A stretch of 64,000 nucleotides of DNA from Pontixanthobacter aquaemixtae (GTDB lineage: Bacteria; Pseudomonadota; Alphaproteobacteria; Sphingomonadales; Sphingomonadaceae), in contig NZ_WTYX01000002.1 of NCBI RefSeq assembly GCF_009827395.1, forward strand, positions 558,001-622,000, written 5' to 3'. The notes beneath the pieces are model-generated. The model ran no database searches. It was given only the letters and a program-made list of their open reading frames with translations, and had not been told where the DNA came from. Shown piece by piece: positions 51,736 to 60,554 of this stretch (positions are counted from its first letter, which is position 1; each line of letters starts with the position of its first letter). A program made the position numbers and the translations under genes.

Positions 51736-54700
51736 TTAGCGCCCCAGCAGGTTCCGCGCCTGGCTTGCGATCTGGGCCAACATGGCCGGGGCAATAGTGC
51801 CCTGTGCCTGAGCGCGGCTGATCATTGCGCGGAATTGCCGGATAGCGGCTTTATGATCAGCAGCCCAATTGGCAACAGCACCTTCGGGATTTTTCTTGGC
51901 GCCTTTGCGCCGCGATAGCCGGCGGAGGAAATCGAGCCGCATCTGCTGGAAATCCCTCGCGAGGCCTGCGACCAGCAAACGCTCCCAAACATCGGAGGGG
52001 TTGCTTAATGCCGCTGCGCCTTGCGCCCAGTCGAGGCCCAGCCTTGCCCCCAAATCGGTAAATGCCGCTGTGAGCGGCCGCGCTTTGATGTCGGAATTGA
52101 GCGCGAGCGCAGCAAGCCCGACCGCGCCGTCGAGATCGTAGAGATGGGCTACTTCCGAAGCGAGCACGGCGGGCGCTCCGGCTTCGGCAAATTCCTTGCG
52201 AAGCGCATCGGTTTGCTGGCGCGTTTCCGCGGTCAATAGCGCGTCGGTTTCGCTGGAAAGCTCGGTTACACCCTTGCGCAGTGCGGCAATCATTTCTGAA
52301 GGCATCGTTGTGCTGGCCCCGGCGCGCATCAGATCGGCCATCTGGCTGCGCATGACTCCGGCGATATGCCGGAACAGGAGAATGCGAGCGTTTTCCGGCA
52401 TTTTGGCCGTTTCCAGCTTCGCCCAAAGCTCGTCGACATTGAACAGTTCTGCTGCCGAGATGAATGACGCACACACATCTCCAAGGCCGACGCCTTCTTC
52501 TTCGGACAGCTCAAAGGGGTGTACTAGTCCGAGCCGGTTGATCACTTTGTTGGCGAGCTTGGTCGCGATAATCTCGCGGCGGAGCTGGTGGTTTTCGATC
52601 TCCGCCTTGTATGTCTTGCGCATAGGAGAAGGGAAATACTGGATCAAAGAACCGGCCAGACTTGGATCGTCAGGCAGCGCGGTCTTCTCGATTGCGTCCT
52701 GCAACACCAGCTTGGTCGACGACAGCAGCACCGCCAGTTCTGGCCGCATCAAGCCGATTCCGTCGCTGGCCCGCCGAGCGAGCGCTTCGTTCTCCGCAAG
52801 GCCTTCCGTCCGCCGGTCGAGCGCCCCGCGATCCTCTAGCCCTTCAATCAGACGAAGCTGCGCGGCGACTGCCCCTGGGCCGCCCGCTTCGGCGATCGAC
52901 AATGCCAGCGCTTGCAACCGGTTGTCCTCGAGCACCAACTCGGACACTTCGTCGGTCATGCTTGCCAGAAGAGCGTTGCGTTTCCTGTCGGATAGTTTGC
53001 CCGAACGGCGCGCCGCGGCCAGCGCGATCTTGATGTTCACTTCGTTGTCCGAACAATCGACACCGGCCGAATTGTCGATGAAGTCCGTGTTGACCCGCCC
53101 GCCAAGCATCGAAAATTCGATACGCGCGGCTTGGGTTACGCCCAGATTGGCGCCTTCGCCGATAACTTTTGCGCGTATCTCTGCCGCGTCGACGCGCAGA
53201 GTGTCATTGGCCGGATCGCCGACTTGAACATTATTCTCGTTCGATCCTTTGATATAGGTCCCGATGCCGCCAAACCAGATCAGGTCCACCGGTGCTTTCA
53301 TAATTGCAGAGATAAGCGTCTCGGGCTCGATCTCGCGCGATTCGAGCCCCAGCGCCTTGCAGGCCGCAGCGGACAGTTTGATTGTTTTCGACGCGCGCGA
53401 ATATACTCCGCCGCCTTTCGAAATCAGGTCCTTGTCGTAATCGTCCCAGCTTGAGCGCGGCAGGTCGAACAGCCGTTTGCGTTCTTTCCAGCTGACGGCT
53501 GCGTCGGGGTCCGGGTCGATAAAGATGTGACGGTGGTCGAAGGCAGCGACAATCTTGATCGATTTTGACAGCAGCATGCCATTGCCGAACACGTCCCCTG
53601 ACATGTCGCCGCAACCGACAACGCGAACCGGGTCGCTTTGCACGTCGACACCCATTTCCAGGAAGTGCCGCTGGACCGAAATCCACGCGCCCTTGGCGGT
53701 GATGCCCATCGCCTTGTGATCGTATCCATTGGACCCGCCGCTGGCGAAAGCGTCATCGAGCCAGAAGTCGCGCGATTCGGCGATTCCATTGGCGATGTCG
53801 GAAAATGTCGCGGTGCCTTTGTCTGCAGCGACTACGAAATAGGGGTCTTCACCATCGAGCGGCATGACCGCTTCGGGATGAACCACTTTGTCATCGACGA
53901 TATTGTCAGTGATCGTCAGCAGCGTGCGAATAAACACTTCGTAACTTGCCCGCCCTTCCGCGGCCCACGCATCGCGGTCAATCGCGGGTGAAGGAAGCTG
54001 TTTCGGGTAGAAGCCGCCTTTCGCGCCGGTCGGCACAATCACCGCGTTCTTCACACGCTGCGCCTTCATCAAACCGAGTACTTCTGTACGGAAATCGTCG
54101 CGCCGGTCAGACCAACGAAGCCCCCCGCGCGCCACCGGGCCTGAGCGCAAATGGATGCCTTCGACGCGGGTCGAATAGACAAACATCTCGCGCCATGGAA
54201 CGGGTTTGGGAAGATTGGGTACCAGGTCGGATTGGATCTTGAATGCCAGTGCCTCGGCTGCGGCGGGGGCAAAGGCATTGGTTCTCAGGATCGCTTTGAT
54301 CAGCGAATGATAAAGCCTGAGCAGCCGGTCGTCATTGATCGCCGACACGCGCGCCAAGCCTTGCTTGATCGCACTTTCAGCATCGGCAATTGCGATGTCG
54401 CGGTCACCTTCAAAGGCAGGATCATGTGCGGATGTAAACCGCGCGATCAGCGCTTGTGTGACAGTGGGGGCTGCGCGCAACGCATCGACGACCGTGTAAA
54501 TCGTGAAAGTCATTCCCGCTTGCCGCAGATAGCGGTAGAACGCGCGCAGCCAATTCGCTTCGCGTTCAGCCAGTCCGGTTCCGATCACCAGCCGGTTGAA
54601 CGGATCATCTTCTGCCGCTTCGTTCAGAACCGCAGTTATCGCGCGTTCGATCGGCGCGACGCGATCGAGAATGGGTGCTATTTCGGCGCCGTGTGGCAGC

Positions 54701-56505
54701 GAGAGCGTGAAATCATGGATCGTTCCCAGCGTCCCGCCGTCAAGTGATGTGGGAACTTCCGACAATACTTCGAAACCGAAATTTTCCAGCGCGGGCACAG
54801 CATCCGATAGCGGCAAAACGCCTTCATGCTCATAGATTTTGAGGCGCAAGCAAGCGTCCGGATCGCCTTCCAGATGGTAAAGCCGCGCATCGCGCTGGGT
54901 TTGCTCTCCGTCAGAATCGGCGCTGTCGAGCGCCAGCAAGTGGCGCATGCGGCTGATATCGATCGCAGCTTCGGCGGCACCGTAAGTGGTGCGGTAGGAA
55001 GCAGGGAAAATATCGGCATAGCGGGTGGCGAGCGCCGCTCCGCGCGCTGCATCACCGATCTGCGCAAGCTCCTGTTCAACCGCCTCGCCCCAGCCGCGCA
55101 GCATGTTCTGCATGGTCCGCTCTGTCGCGGCTTCATCAAACGCCTGTTTCCCGTCGCGAATGTCGAGGACAAAGCGCAGCATGGCCAGATTGCCGCCCTC
55201 GACCTGCAGGCTCCAATCCATCAGCCGGGCGTCGGCATTCTCTTCAAGCAGCGATTGGATTTGCTCGCGCACTTGTGTCGAAAGCATATCGCGCGGCAGC
55301 CAGACGAATGCGAACAGGTGCCGCGCCAGCGGCGCCTCGACGATTGCCAGACGCGGGCGAGGGCGGTCGACCAGGCCCATCATCGCAGTGGCAACACGCG
55401 CAATGTCATCGTTGGAGAAGCCTATGACGAGATCATGCGGAAGCGCGGTCAGCGCGTGGACTAAAGCTTTGCCTGCATGGCCGGCAGTATCGAAACCGAA
55501 CTCGTCCATCAGGCGCGTCATTTGCGCGCGCAGACCCGGCACTTCGCTAGGCTTGGCGGCAAGTGCGGCGCTGGTCCACACACCAGCATGCACCGACAGC
55601 GCGGTGCATTTATCATCCTCGACAATGGGTACCAGAAACAAGTCCAGAGGAACCCTGCGGTGCACCTTGGAAAGGTGGTTGGCCTTGATAATCAGCGGAA
55701 CGCGATCATTGCGATTGGCCGGATCGTCAAACCATTTGAATGCCCTGTCATAGGATTCATCCGCCAGCAGATGCTTGGCGCTGCGCCGGCAAATCCCTAG
55801 CCGCCCGGTTTCCTCGCCACTGCGCTTCCTGATCACGTGGCCGAGCTGGGTCAACATTCCGTCATTGAGCCAGTCGAGCAGCGCCGAACCCTCGGTCTCG
55901 CTGCCCATCATCCGGATGCGCTTGGCATCTTCGGCCATCACTTCGCGCAGATTGGGCCAATCGGTCACCGCTGCGCGAACATCACCCAGCGTGATGCGCA
56001 GCGCCTTTTCCAACTCGCGCCGCTTCTTGGCGTCAATCCGCGCGGTCTCGATATAAATCATCGATTCGCGTGCGGTCCCCGGCGTTCCGTTTTTCTCGAT
56101 TGATTGCAGTTCGCCATTGTCGTCGCGAATTACGGCGACAACCGGATGGACCAGCCGATCGATAGCCAGCCCCTGGGCGGCGATCGTTGCGGCAATCGAA
56201 TCGACCAGAAACGGCATGTCGTCGCTGACGATTGCAATTCGCATAAACCGGCGGCCATTGCTGGCGGTGGCGAGCGACATCGAAGAAATCTTCGTTTCGC
56301 GCCTTGCCGCGGTATCGAGGACAAAACCCGCTGCCTCGCGTATCTTTTTTGCTTCGAATGGTGTGTCGCCGGGGAGGAGCGAGTCGCTCATCCGCTGCAG
56401 CACTGCTTCGGTCAGGCCTTTTCGCCCGGCCATCCTGCGAGTGGGGGTTGGAGTAGAATTGCGAGGCGTCCCAGCTTTATTTGCGCCGGTGGTCTTCGAA
56501 CCCAT
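51736..56505 (-). CDS. NAD-specific glutamate dehydrogenase, large (about 180 kDa) type
   Basis: 1589 residues, the usual length of this class. The N-terminal third carries the ACT-like regulatory segments, the catalytic core includes RVEGIHLRSGPVARGGLRWSDRRDDFRTEVLGLMKAQ and KNAVIVPTGAKGGF, and the nucleotide-binding region has GDMSGDVFGNGMLLS and WFGGIGTYIK. It deaminates glutamate to 2-oxoglutarate with NAD, mainly for catabolism. GGAG lies nine bases before the ATG. The ferredoxin reductase gene follows 14 bases after its stop. The opposite strand carries many long shadow frames. Confidence 0.95.
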   Translation of the reverse strand: MGSKTTGANKAGTPRNSTPTPTRRMAGRKGLTEAVLQRMSDSLLPGDTPFEAKKIREAAGFVLDTAARRETKISSMSLATASNGRRFMRIAIVSDDMPFLVDSIAATIAAQGLAIDRLVHPVVAVIRDDNGELQSIEKNGTPGTARESMIYIETARIDAKKRRELEKALRITLGDVRAAVTDWPNLREVMAEDAKRIRMMGSETEGSALLDWLNDGMLTQLGHVIRKRSGEETGRLGICRRSAKHLLADESYDRAFKWFDDPANRNDRVPLIIKANHLSKVHRRVPLDLFLVPIVEDDKCTALSVHAGVWTSAALAAKPSEVPGLRAQMTRLMDEFGFDTAGHAGKALVHALTALPHDLVIGFSNDDIARVATAMMGLVDRPRPRLAIVEAPLARHLFAFVWLPRDMLSTQVREQIQSLLEENADARLMDWSLQVEGGNLAMLRFVLDIRDGKQAFDEAATERTMQNMLRGWGEAVEQELAQIGDAARGAALATRYADIFPASYRTTYGAAEAAIDISRMRHLLALDSADSDGEQTQRDARLYHLEGDPDACLRLKIYEHEGVLPLSDAVPALENFGFEVLSEVPTSLDGGTLGTIHDFTLSLPHGAEIAPILDRVAPIERAITAVLNEAAEDDPFNRLVIGTGLAEREANWLRAFYRYLRQAGMTFTIYTVVDALRAAPTVTQALIARFTSAHDPAFEGDRDIAIADAESAIKQGLARVSAINDDRLLRLYHSLIKAILRTNAFAPAAAEALAFKIQSDLVPNLPKPVPWREMFVYSTRVEGIHLRSGPVARGGLRWSDRRDDFRTEVLGLMKAQRVKNAVIVPTGAKGGFYPKQLPSPAIDRDAWAAEGRASYEVFIRTLLTITDNIVDDKVVHPEAVMPLDGEDPYFVVAADKGTATFSDIANGIAESRDFWLDDAFASGGSNGYDHKAMGITAKGAWISVQRHFLEMGVDVQSDPVRVVGCGDMSGDVFGNGMLLSKSIKIVAAFDHRHIFIDPDPDAAVSWKERKRLFDLPRSSWDDYDKDLISKGGGVYSRASKTIKLSAAACKALGLESREIEPETLISAIMKAPVDLIWFGGIGTYIKGSNENNVQVGDPANDTLRVDAAEIRAKVIGEGANLGVTQAARIEFSMLGGRVNTDFIDNSAGVDCSDNEVNIKIALAAARRSGKLSDRKRNALLASMTDEVSELVLEDNRLQALALSIAEAGGPGAVAAQLRLIEGLEDRGALDRRTEGLAENEALARRASDGIGLMRPELAVLLSSTKLVLQDAIEKTALPDDPSLAGSLIQYFPSPMRKTYKAEIENHQLRREIIATKLANKVINRLGLVHPFELSEEEGVGLGDVCASFISAAELFNVDELWAKLETAKMPENARILLFRHIAGVMRSQMADLMRAGASTTMPSEMIAALRKGVTELSSETDALLTAETRQQTDALRKEFAEAGAPAVLASEVAHLYDLDGAVGLAALALNSDIKARPLTAAFTDLGARLGLDWAQGAAALSNPSDVWERLLVAGLARDFQQMRLDFLRRLSRRKGAKKNPEGAVANWAADHKAAIRQFRAMISRAQAQGTIAPAMLAQIASQARNLLGR

Positions 56506-56657
56506 CCGTCAAGCTCCATGGGCGCGCGGCCCGATTTTTGTTTTGCCGCAAGTCGCGGTGTTGCCGTGCAAATAGGCGCATCGCGTGATGCCCGCAAGCG
56601 AGTTGCGCATAGGAATGCATAGGCGTGGCGGATTGTTTGTGGGGCAGCGCGGCGGGG

Positions 56658-57641
56658 TTAATTGTCCATTGCATCCATTGTCAGTTGCAGCGATCGAACC
56701 CTGTCTTGGGGATCAAATGTTGAACCGGCGACGATGATTTCGTCCGCACCGGTTCGGTCGATGAAATTCTTGATCGTGGTTTTGACCGTACTGGCTGATC
56801 CGATTGCGCTGGCTTGTCCGATATGCGCCAACATAGCCTGCGCCGGTGCCGGCAAGCTTTCGCGGTACTGCGCGACTGGCGGGGGCAATTTCCCGGGGTT
56901 GCCGGTCCGCAGCCGGACGAATGCCTGCAATTGGGAAGAGGCTATCAGTTCGGCTTTTTCATCGGTGTCTGCTGCGATAACCGTCATTGCAGCCATCACA
57001 TATGGTTCTGCCAACCGGTCGGATGGCTGAAAATCTCTGCGGTAAATCTCCAAAGCGGCGTCGAGATGATCGGGGGCGAAATGCGATGCAAATGCATAAG
57101 GCATTCCCAGCTTTGCCGCCAACTGCGCACCAAACAGGCTGGAGCCAAGTATCCACAATTCTATATCTGCCCCAAAGCCGGGCGTGGCCTTGATCGGAAG
57201 ATCGATTTCGCCGGTAAACAAAGCGCGCAGCTCGATCACGTCCTGCGGAAAATGTTCGGCGGCCTGATGCAAATTCTTGCGCAGGGCATTCTGCAGCTCG
57301 GGGCCCGCCCCCGGTGCCCTGCCCAGACCCAGATCAATGCGTCTGGGGAAAAGGGCGTCCAAGGTTCCGAATTGCTCGGCGATCACGAAAGGATTGTGGT
57401 TGGGCAGCATGATTCCGCCAGACCCGATCCGGATCTTAGACGTGGCATGGCCTATATGTGCGAGGACCACCGAGGCGGCGGCCCCGGCGATGCCCTCCAT
57501 CGCATGATGCTCTGCAACCCAATATCGCTTATATGCGCAAGCTTCGGCAGTCTGCGCCAGCGTGGCCGCATCTCGATATGCTTCGGATAATGTTCCGCCT
57601 TCGCGAACGGGCACAAGATCGAGGACGGAAAGATGCGTCAT
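56658..57641 (-). CDS. LLM-class flavin-dependent oxidoreductase
   Basis: 327 residues with the luciferase-like TIM-barrel pattern LSVLDLVPVREGGTLSEAYRDAATLAQTAE, RYWVAEHHAMEGIAGAAASVVLAHIG, and RIGSGGIMLPNHNPFVIAEQFGTLDALFPRRIDLGLGRAPG. These enzymes use FMNH2 or F420; substrate unknown. The start overlaps the stop of the TPR gene (ATGA), so the two are co-translated. Confidence 0.9.
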   Translation of the reverse strand: MTHLSVLDLVPVREGGTLSEAYRDAATLAQTAEACAYKRYWVAEHHAMEGIAGAAASVVLAHIGHATSKIRIGSGGIMLPNHNPFVIAEQFGTLDALFPRRIDLGLGRAPGAGPELQNALRKNLHQAAEHFPQDVIELRALFTGEIDLPIKATPGFGADIELWILGSSLFGAQLAAKLGMPYAFASHFAPDHLDAALEIYRRDFQPSDRLAEPYVMAAMTVIAADTDEKAELIASSQLQAFVRLRTGNPGKLPPPVAQYRESLPAPAQAMLAHIGQASAIGSASTVKTTIKNFIDRTGADEIIVAGSTFDPQDRVRSLQLTMDAMDN

Positions 57642-58468
57642 GGCCTGTCCAGTTGTTCGAGATAGGATTTGGCTGTTTTCGCCTGCGAGCTTTCCGGAGC
57701 AATCGCGACAATTGATTGCCAGCTCTGCCGTGCAGCATCATCATTGCCGGCCAAGACAGCGATGACGCCAGCTTCCAGGCCGATTTCCGGGTCGGTCGGG
57801 TTGAGGCGACTGGCTTGCTCGATCTGGCTTTGGGCGGTGGCCAGATCATTATTGCGGCGAGCAAGCGTTGCCGAAAGCAGCCATGCCCGGGCGTTGGCCG
57901 GCGCCAATTCGCGTGCTGCGGCAAGAGCAGCGCCAGCAGAGGCAGGCTCACCAAGCGCGACATAGGCACGCGCGCGGTCAAGTTCTATTTCCGCCTCAAG
58001 TGCAGCAAACCCGGCTTCAGCGGCATCCGATTTTGCTGTTTCGAGCACTTCGATCGCGCGCCTGTTGTCGCCAGCCGTCAGCAGCGCATTGGCCGCCATC
58101 GTGCCAAGCCGCGCACGATATCTGGAATCCACGGCCTCGCTGTCATCGCGGGCAGCGATAAAGCTCGATGCGGCCTCGTTCCAGAACGCCGAATTGGCAA
58201 AGGCATATCCGCGGCATTGCAGCGCTTCGGCGCGGGTCACGCCAACCGCATTTCGCAGCCAGCTATCGGCTTCGATGCGGGCTGCGACGCTGTCTTGCTC
58301 TGCCCGCGCGAGGCAGGATTGCAATCTGTCGCGGGTGAGAGTGGGCTCGATAGCCGTTTCTTGCTGGCGGCGGCGCAATTCAACCAGCTCTTCGGGGACG
58401 GTCGGGATTGATCCGGCGCCCGGGTTGGGGCCAACTTGCATCAGCAAAGCGAGAGTAGCGGAAAGCAC
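57638..58468 (-). CDS. TPR-repeat protein, possibly secreted
   Basis: 276 residues. The short N-terminal hydrophobic segment LSATLALLMQVG may be a signal. The rest consists of several 34-residue helical repeats (visible as GYAFANSAFWNEAASSF, AARELAPANARAWLLSATLARRNNDLATAQSQIEQASRLNPTDPEIGLEAG), typical tetratricopeptide repeats that mediate protein contacts. Function unknown. It precedes the LLM flavoprotein with overlap and follows an alpha/beta hydrolase after 18 bases. Confidence 0.75.
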   Translation of the reverse strand: MLSATLALLMQVGPNPGAGSIPTVPEELVELRRRQQETAIEPTLTRDRLQSCLARAEQDSVAARIEADSWLRNAVGVTRAEALQCRGYAFANSAFWNEAASSFIAARDDSEAVDSRYRARLGTMAANALLTAGDNRRAIEVLETAKSDAAEAGFAALEAEIELDRARAYVALGEPASAGAALAAARELAPANARAWLLSATLARRNNDLATAQSQIEQASRLNPTDPEIGLEAGVIAVLAGNDDAARQSWQSIVAIAPESSQAKTAKSYLEQLDRP

Positions 58469-58486
58469 GCGATTTCTCCGTAGAAA

Positions 58487-59227
58487 TTATCCGAGCAGAT
58501 TGGTGACCTGGCTCAGAAGCAGTTTGATATCGCTATCGCGCGACAGGCGGTGATCGCCGTCTTTGACCAGCGTCACCTGTACGTCGTCCGAACGAAGCCG
58601 CTGTGCGAGCCGCAAGCTGGTTTCATACGGCACATCGGCATCTTGCTGGCTGTGAATCAAACGCGCGGGGCAATCGATCGCGATCTCGCTGCCCAGCAAC
58701 AAGTTAGCCTGCCCGTCGGACCAGAACTTTGCGTGCATCGGGGTTGGCTCAGGGCCATAGGGATTGTCGTCAAAAACCGTTTCGCCGGCGGCCAGTGTGG
58801 CCTTGTCTCCCTCGGTTCGACCCCATTCGGTAAAATCAGGGGCAGAGGCAATTCCAACCAGCCCCGCAAGTCGTGGACCCAGCGCAAGTCCGGCCAGGAG
58901 CATCAGCCAGCCGCCCATTGATGATCCGATGAGCAGCACCCTTTCCAAATTAAGCGCCTCTATCAAAGAGAGCACTTCATCACGCCAGATCGACAAGTTC
59001 CCGTCAGCGAAATCTCCTTCGCTTTGGCCGCATCCCGAATAGTCGAGCAGCACGCATCCGGCCCCTTGCGATCGCGCCCAATCGAACAGCGCGGTCGCCT
59101 TTCCCCCCTCCATATCGGACATATATCCGGGCAGGAACACAATCGTTGGATTGTCCGTGCTGCCCGGATGATGGCGGAAAGCGATCCGGTTTCCGGCAGC
59201 GGTTTGATGAAATTGAACGTCGTTCAT
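58487..59227 (-). CDS. Alpha/beta hydrolase
   Basis: 246 residues from the ATG at 59227; the frame opens with a GTG at 59242. It has the oxyanion segment FLPGYMSDM, the nucleophile elbow LIGSSMGGWLML, an acid in HSQQDADVPYE and the catalytic His in KDGDHRLS. It is a cytoplasmic serine hydrolase close to the palmitoyl-thioesterase ABHD10-like type. Substrate unknown. Confidence 0.85.
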   Translation of the reverse strand: MNDVQFHQTAAGNRIAFRHHPGSTDNPTIVFLPGYMSDMEGGKATALFDWARSQGAGCVLLDYSGCGQSEGDFADGNLSIWRDEVLSLIEALNLERVLLIGSSMGGWLMLLAGLALGPRLAGLVGIASAPDFTEWGRTEGDKATLAAGETVFDDNPYGPEPTPMHAKFWSDGQANLLLGSEIAIDCPARLIHSQQDADVPYETSLRLAQRLRSDDVQVTLVKDGDHRLSRDSDIKLLLSQVTNLLG

Positions 59228-59300
59228 GATCGTGTTCTTCACCGATCATGCAGTGTCAGGCAAGCCTACAATGCTGGCCGGGTGGTTCAAATCTGAAAGC

Positions 59301-59405
59301 TTAGTAGAGCGCGGGAAGAGTCAAAGGCTCTTCGCATTTTCCAGCCGAACCGCCATCTTGGCATGCCCCTAGAAAGGCAACAAGAAAGAGAATTGCAAAT
59401 CGCAT
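59301..59405 (-). CDS. Very small lipoprotein, 34 residues
   Basis: The frame reads from the ATG at 59405 to a TAA at 59301-59303, with GGAGGG eight bases upstream. A hydrophobic stretch FAILFLVAFLGAC ends in a lipobox cysteine at residue 15, followed by a short polar tail containing one more cysteine. It resembles the entericidin-like small lipoproteins in size only. It lies between the alpha/beta hydrolase and the XRE gene, probably as a separate gene. Confidence 0.6.
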   Translation of the reverse strand: MRFAILFLVAFLGACQDGGSAGKCEEPLTLPALY

Positions 59406-59421
59406 TCCAATACCCTCCAGC

Positions 59422-59613
59422 TTAGCCCCGCTCGAAAATTTCTTCGATTGGCATAGCAAAGGTTTCCGCGATGGTGAAGGCCAGCGGTAGAGACGGGTCG
59501 TATTTGCCGGTCTCGATGGCGTTTACACTTTGCCGAGAAACGCCAAGCCGGTCGGCCAGATCTTGCTGGCTCCAATCGCGTTCGGCGCGGAGCACTTTGA
59601 GCCGGTTCTTCAT
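59422..59613 (-). CDS. Small XRE-family regulator
   Basis: 63 residues from the ATG at 59613; the frame opens earlier at 59649 but overlaps the upstream gene. It is a single Cro/C1 helix-turn-helix: KVLRAERDWSQQDLADRLGVSRQSVNAIETGKYDPSLPLAFTIAETF. It is the last gene of a three-gene unit with two membrane proteins and is the probable ligand of the two palindromes at 60432-60483. The arrangement matches a widespread module in which an XRE protein controls a small membrane protein. Confidence 0.83.
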   Translation of the reverse strand: MKNRLKVLRAERDWSQQDLADRLGVSRQSVNAIETGKYDPSLPLAFTIAETFAMPIEEIFERG

Positions 59614-59626
59614 GCCCTGTCCCCGA

Positions 59627-60241
59627 TCATACCGCGCCCCATGTGCCATATTGGATACGGTTTATGACCGCGCCCACTCCCAGGCCGAAGAACCACCACA
59701 CAGCCCACCAATAGGCGTCCAGATGGATGACGATGTCGGCCTGTTCAAGAAAACCCCAGACGGACGCCGCGCTAAGTGCGAAGCCCGTTGCCCATAGCGA
59801 TTGGCGGATGGTCAGCATGCGGATGAATTCATCGGTCTGCTCCACGATCAAGCGGCCGATCGACCAGAATATCCCAGCAATGGCGAGTCCGGGCAACAGT
59901 GCCAGGAACGTCCGTAGTTCTATCGCAGGATCGAAATCTTTGTTGATGAATTTCATCAGTGCCAAAGTGGCGAGATAGAAAGAAGTGAACATCGCGACGC
60001 GTCTCAGGTAACGCCGGTTGACCTCTCCCTTGCCCGCACAGGACGCTTCGGCCCGGCGATTGGCGGCCTTGACCGCGGGGATCACCAGCCACAGCGGCGC
60101 AATCATCAGAATAAGCGCCGTCGGCCCGTTAATCGCATCGGTTGCGGCCAGGGCAATGACCGTCCCGATCGCGGCGAACATAATGCCGACATAAAGGAAA
60201 GGGCTTTTGCCCTGCGGGGGTGTTGGTGCGGTGTTGGTCAT
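59627..60241 (-). CDS. Membrane protein of unknown function
   Basis: 204 residues from the ATG at 60241. Six hydrophobic segments are visible, beginning SPFLYVGIMFAAIGTVIALAAT, with a loop of basic residues (RRAEASCAGKGEVNRRYLRR) after the second. The C-terminal part contains AYWWAVWWFFGLGVGAVI. No family is recognised. It overlaps the upstream small membrane-protein gene (ATGA) and is followed by the XRE gene after 13 bases, so all three are one operon. Confidence 0.75.
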   Translation of the reverse strand: MTNTAPTPPQGKSPFLYVGIMFAAIGTVIALAATDAINGPTALILMIAPLWLVIPAVKAANRRAEASCAGKGEVNRRYLRRVAMFTSFYLATLALMKFINKDFDPAIELRTFLALLPGLAIAGIFWSIGRLIVEQTDEFIRMLTIRQSLWATGFALSAASVWGFLEQADIVIHLDAYWWAVWWFFGLGVGAVINRIQYGTWGAV

Positions 60242-60411
60242 CGTGAAACCCCGCATTTTCTTGAACTTCCAAGCCATGCGGAAGGCGCAAGCGCGAGGAG
60301 AGCAAGCGGAGCCCATTGGGCGATTTTCTCCGGAATGATTCCGGCGACAGCAAGCAGAGCGATAGCAATCATCGCGCTTGCAAGCAGCAGAGCTTTGTGA
60401 TTCTGGTTCAT
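60238..60411 (-). CDS. Small membrane protein, 57 residues
   Basis: The frame from ATG 60411 reads MNQNHKALLLASAMIAIALL, then AQWAPLALLALAPSAWLG, giving two membrane segments, and ends SRKCGVSR. Its TGA overlaps the ATG of the next gene in an ATGA arrangement, which supports it strongly. It is the first gene of the unit ending in the XRE regulator and lies directly downstream of the paired palindromes. No known family. Confidence 0.62.
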   Translation of the reverse strand: MNQNHKALLLASAMIAIALLAVAGIIPEKIAQWAPLALLALAPSAWLGSSRKCGVSR

Positions 60412-60431
60412 TGTCAATGATCCTTTTCGTT

Positions 60432-60451
60432 GTGTAAAGCGTCATTTACAC
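60432..60451. promoter_or_regulatory. Candidate XRE operator, copy 1
   Basis: GTGTAAA-GCGTCA-TTTACAC is a perfect 7-6-7 inverted repeat 20 bases upstream of the small membrane-protein start. A second copy with the same geometry lies 32 bases away, about three helical turns, fitting cooperative binding by the XRE regulator of this operon. Confidence 0.68.
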
Positions 60452-60463
60452 GACCTCTGCCCA

Positions 60464-60483
60464 ATGTCAAGCAACATTTACAT
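60464..60483. promoter_or_regulatory. Candidate XRE operator, copy 2
   Basis: ATGTCAA-GCAACA-TTTACAT matches copy 1 in half-site and spacer with one mismatch in the left arm. It lies between the unit at 59422-60411 and the phoD-like gene, so both might be affected. Confidence 0.62.
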
Positions 60484-60554
60484 AATGATTGGGGTGCTTG
60501 TCTGATCCGCCGATCAATCTTGGCGTCGTACCTTGGCGCGCCTATGCGTTCGGA

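Noticed and set aside
52196-53227. A 343-codon plus-strand frame opposite the glutamate dehydrogenase gene
   Set aside because: Serine/arginine-rich composition typical of antisense frames, without a ribosome site; the opposite strand encodes a complete 1589-residue enzyme.
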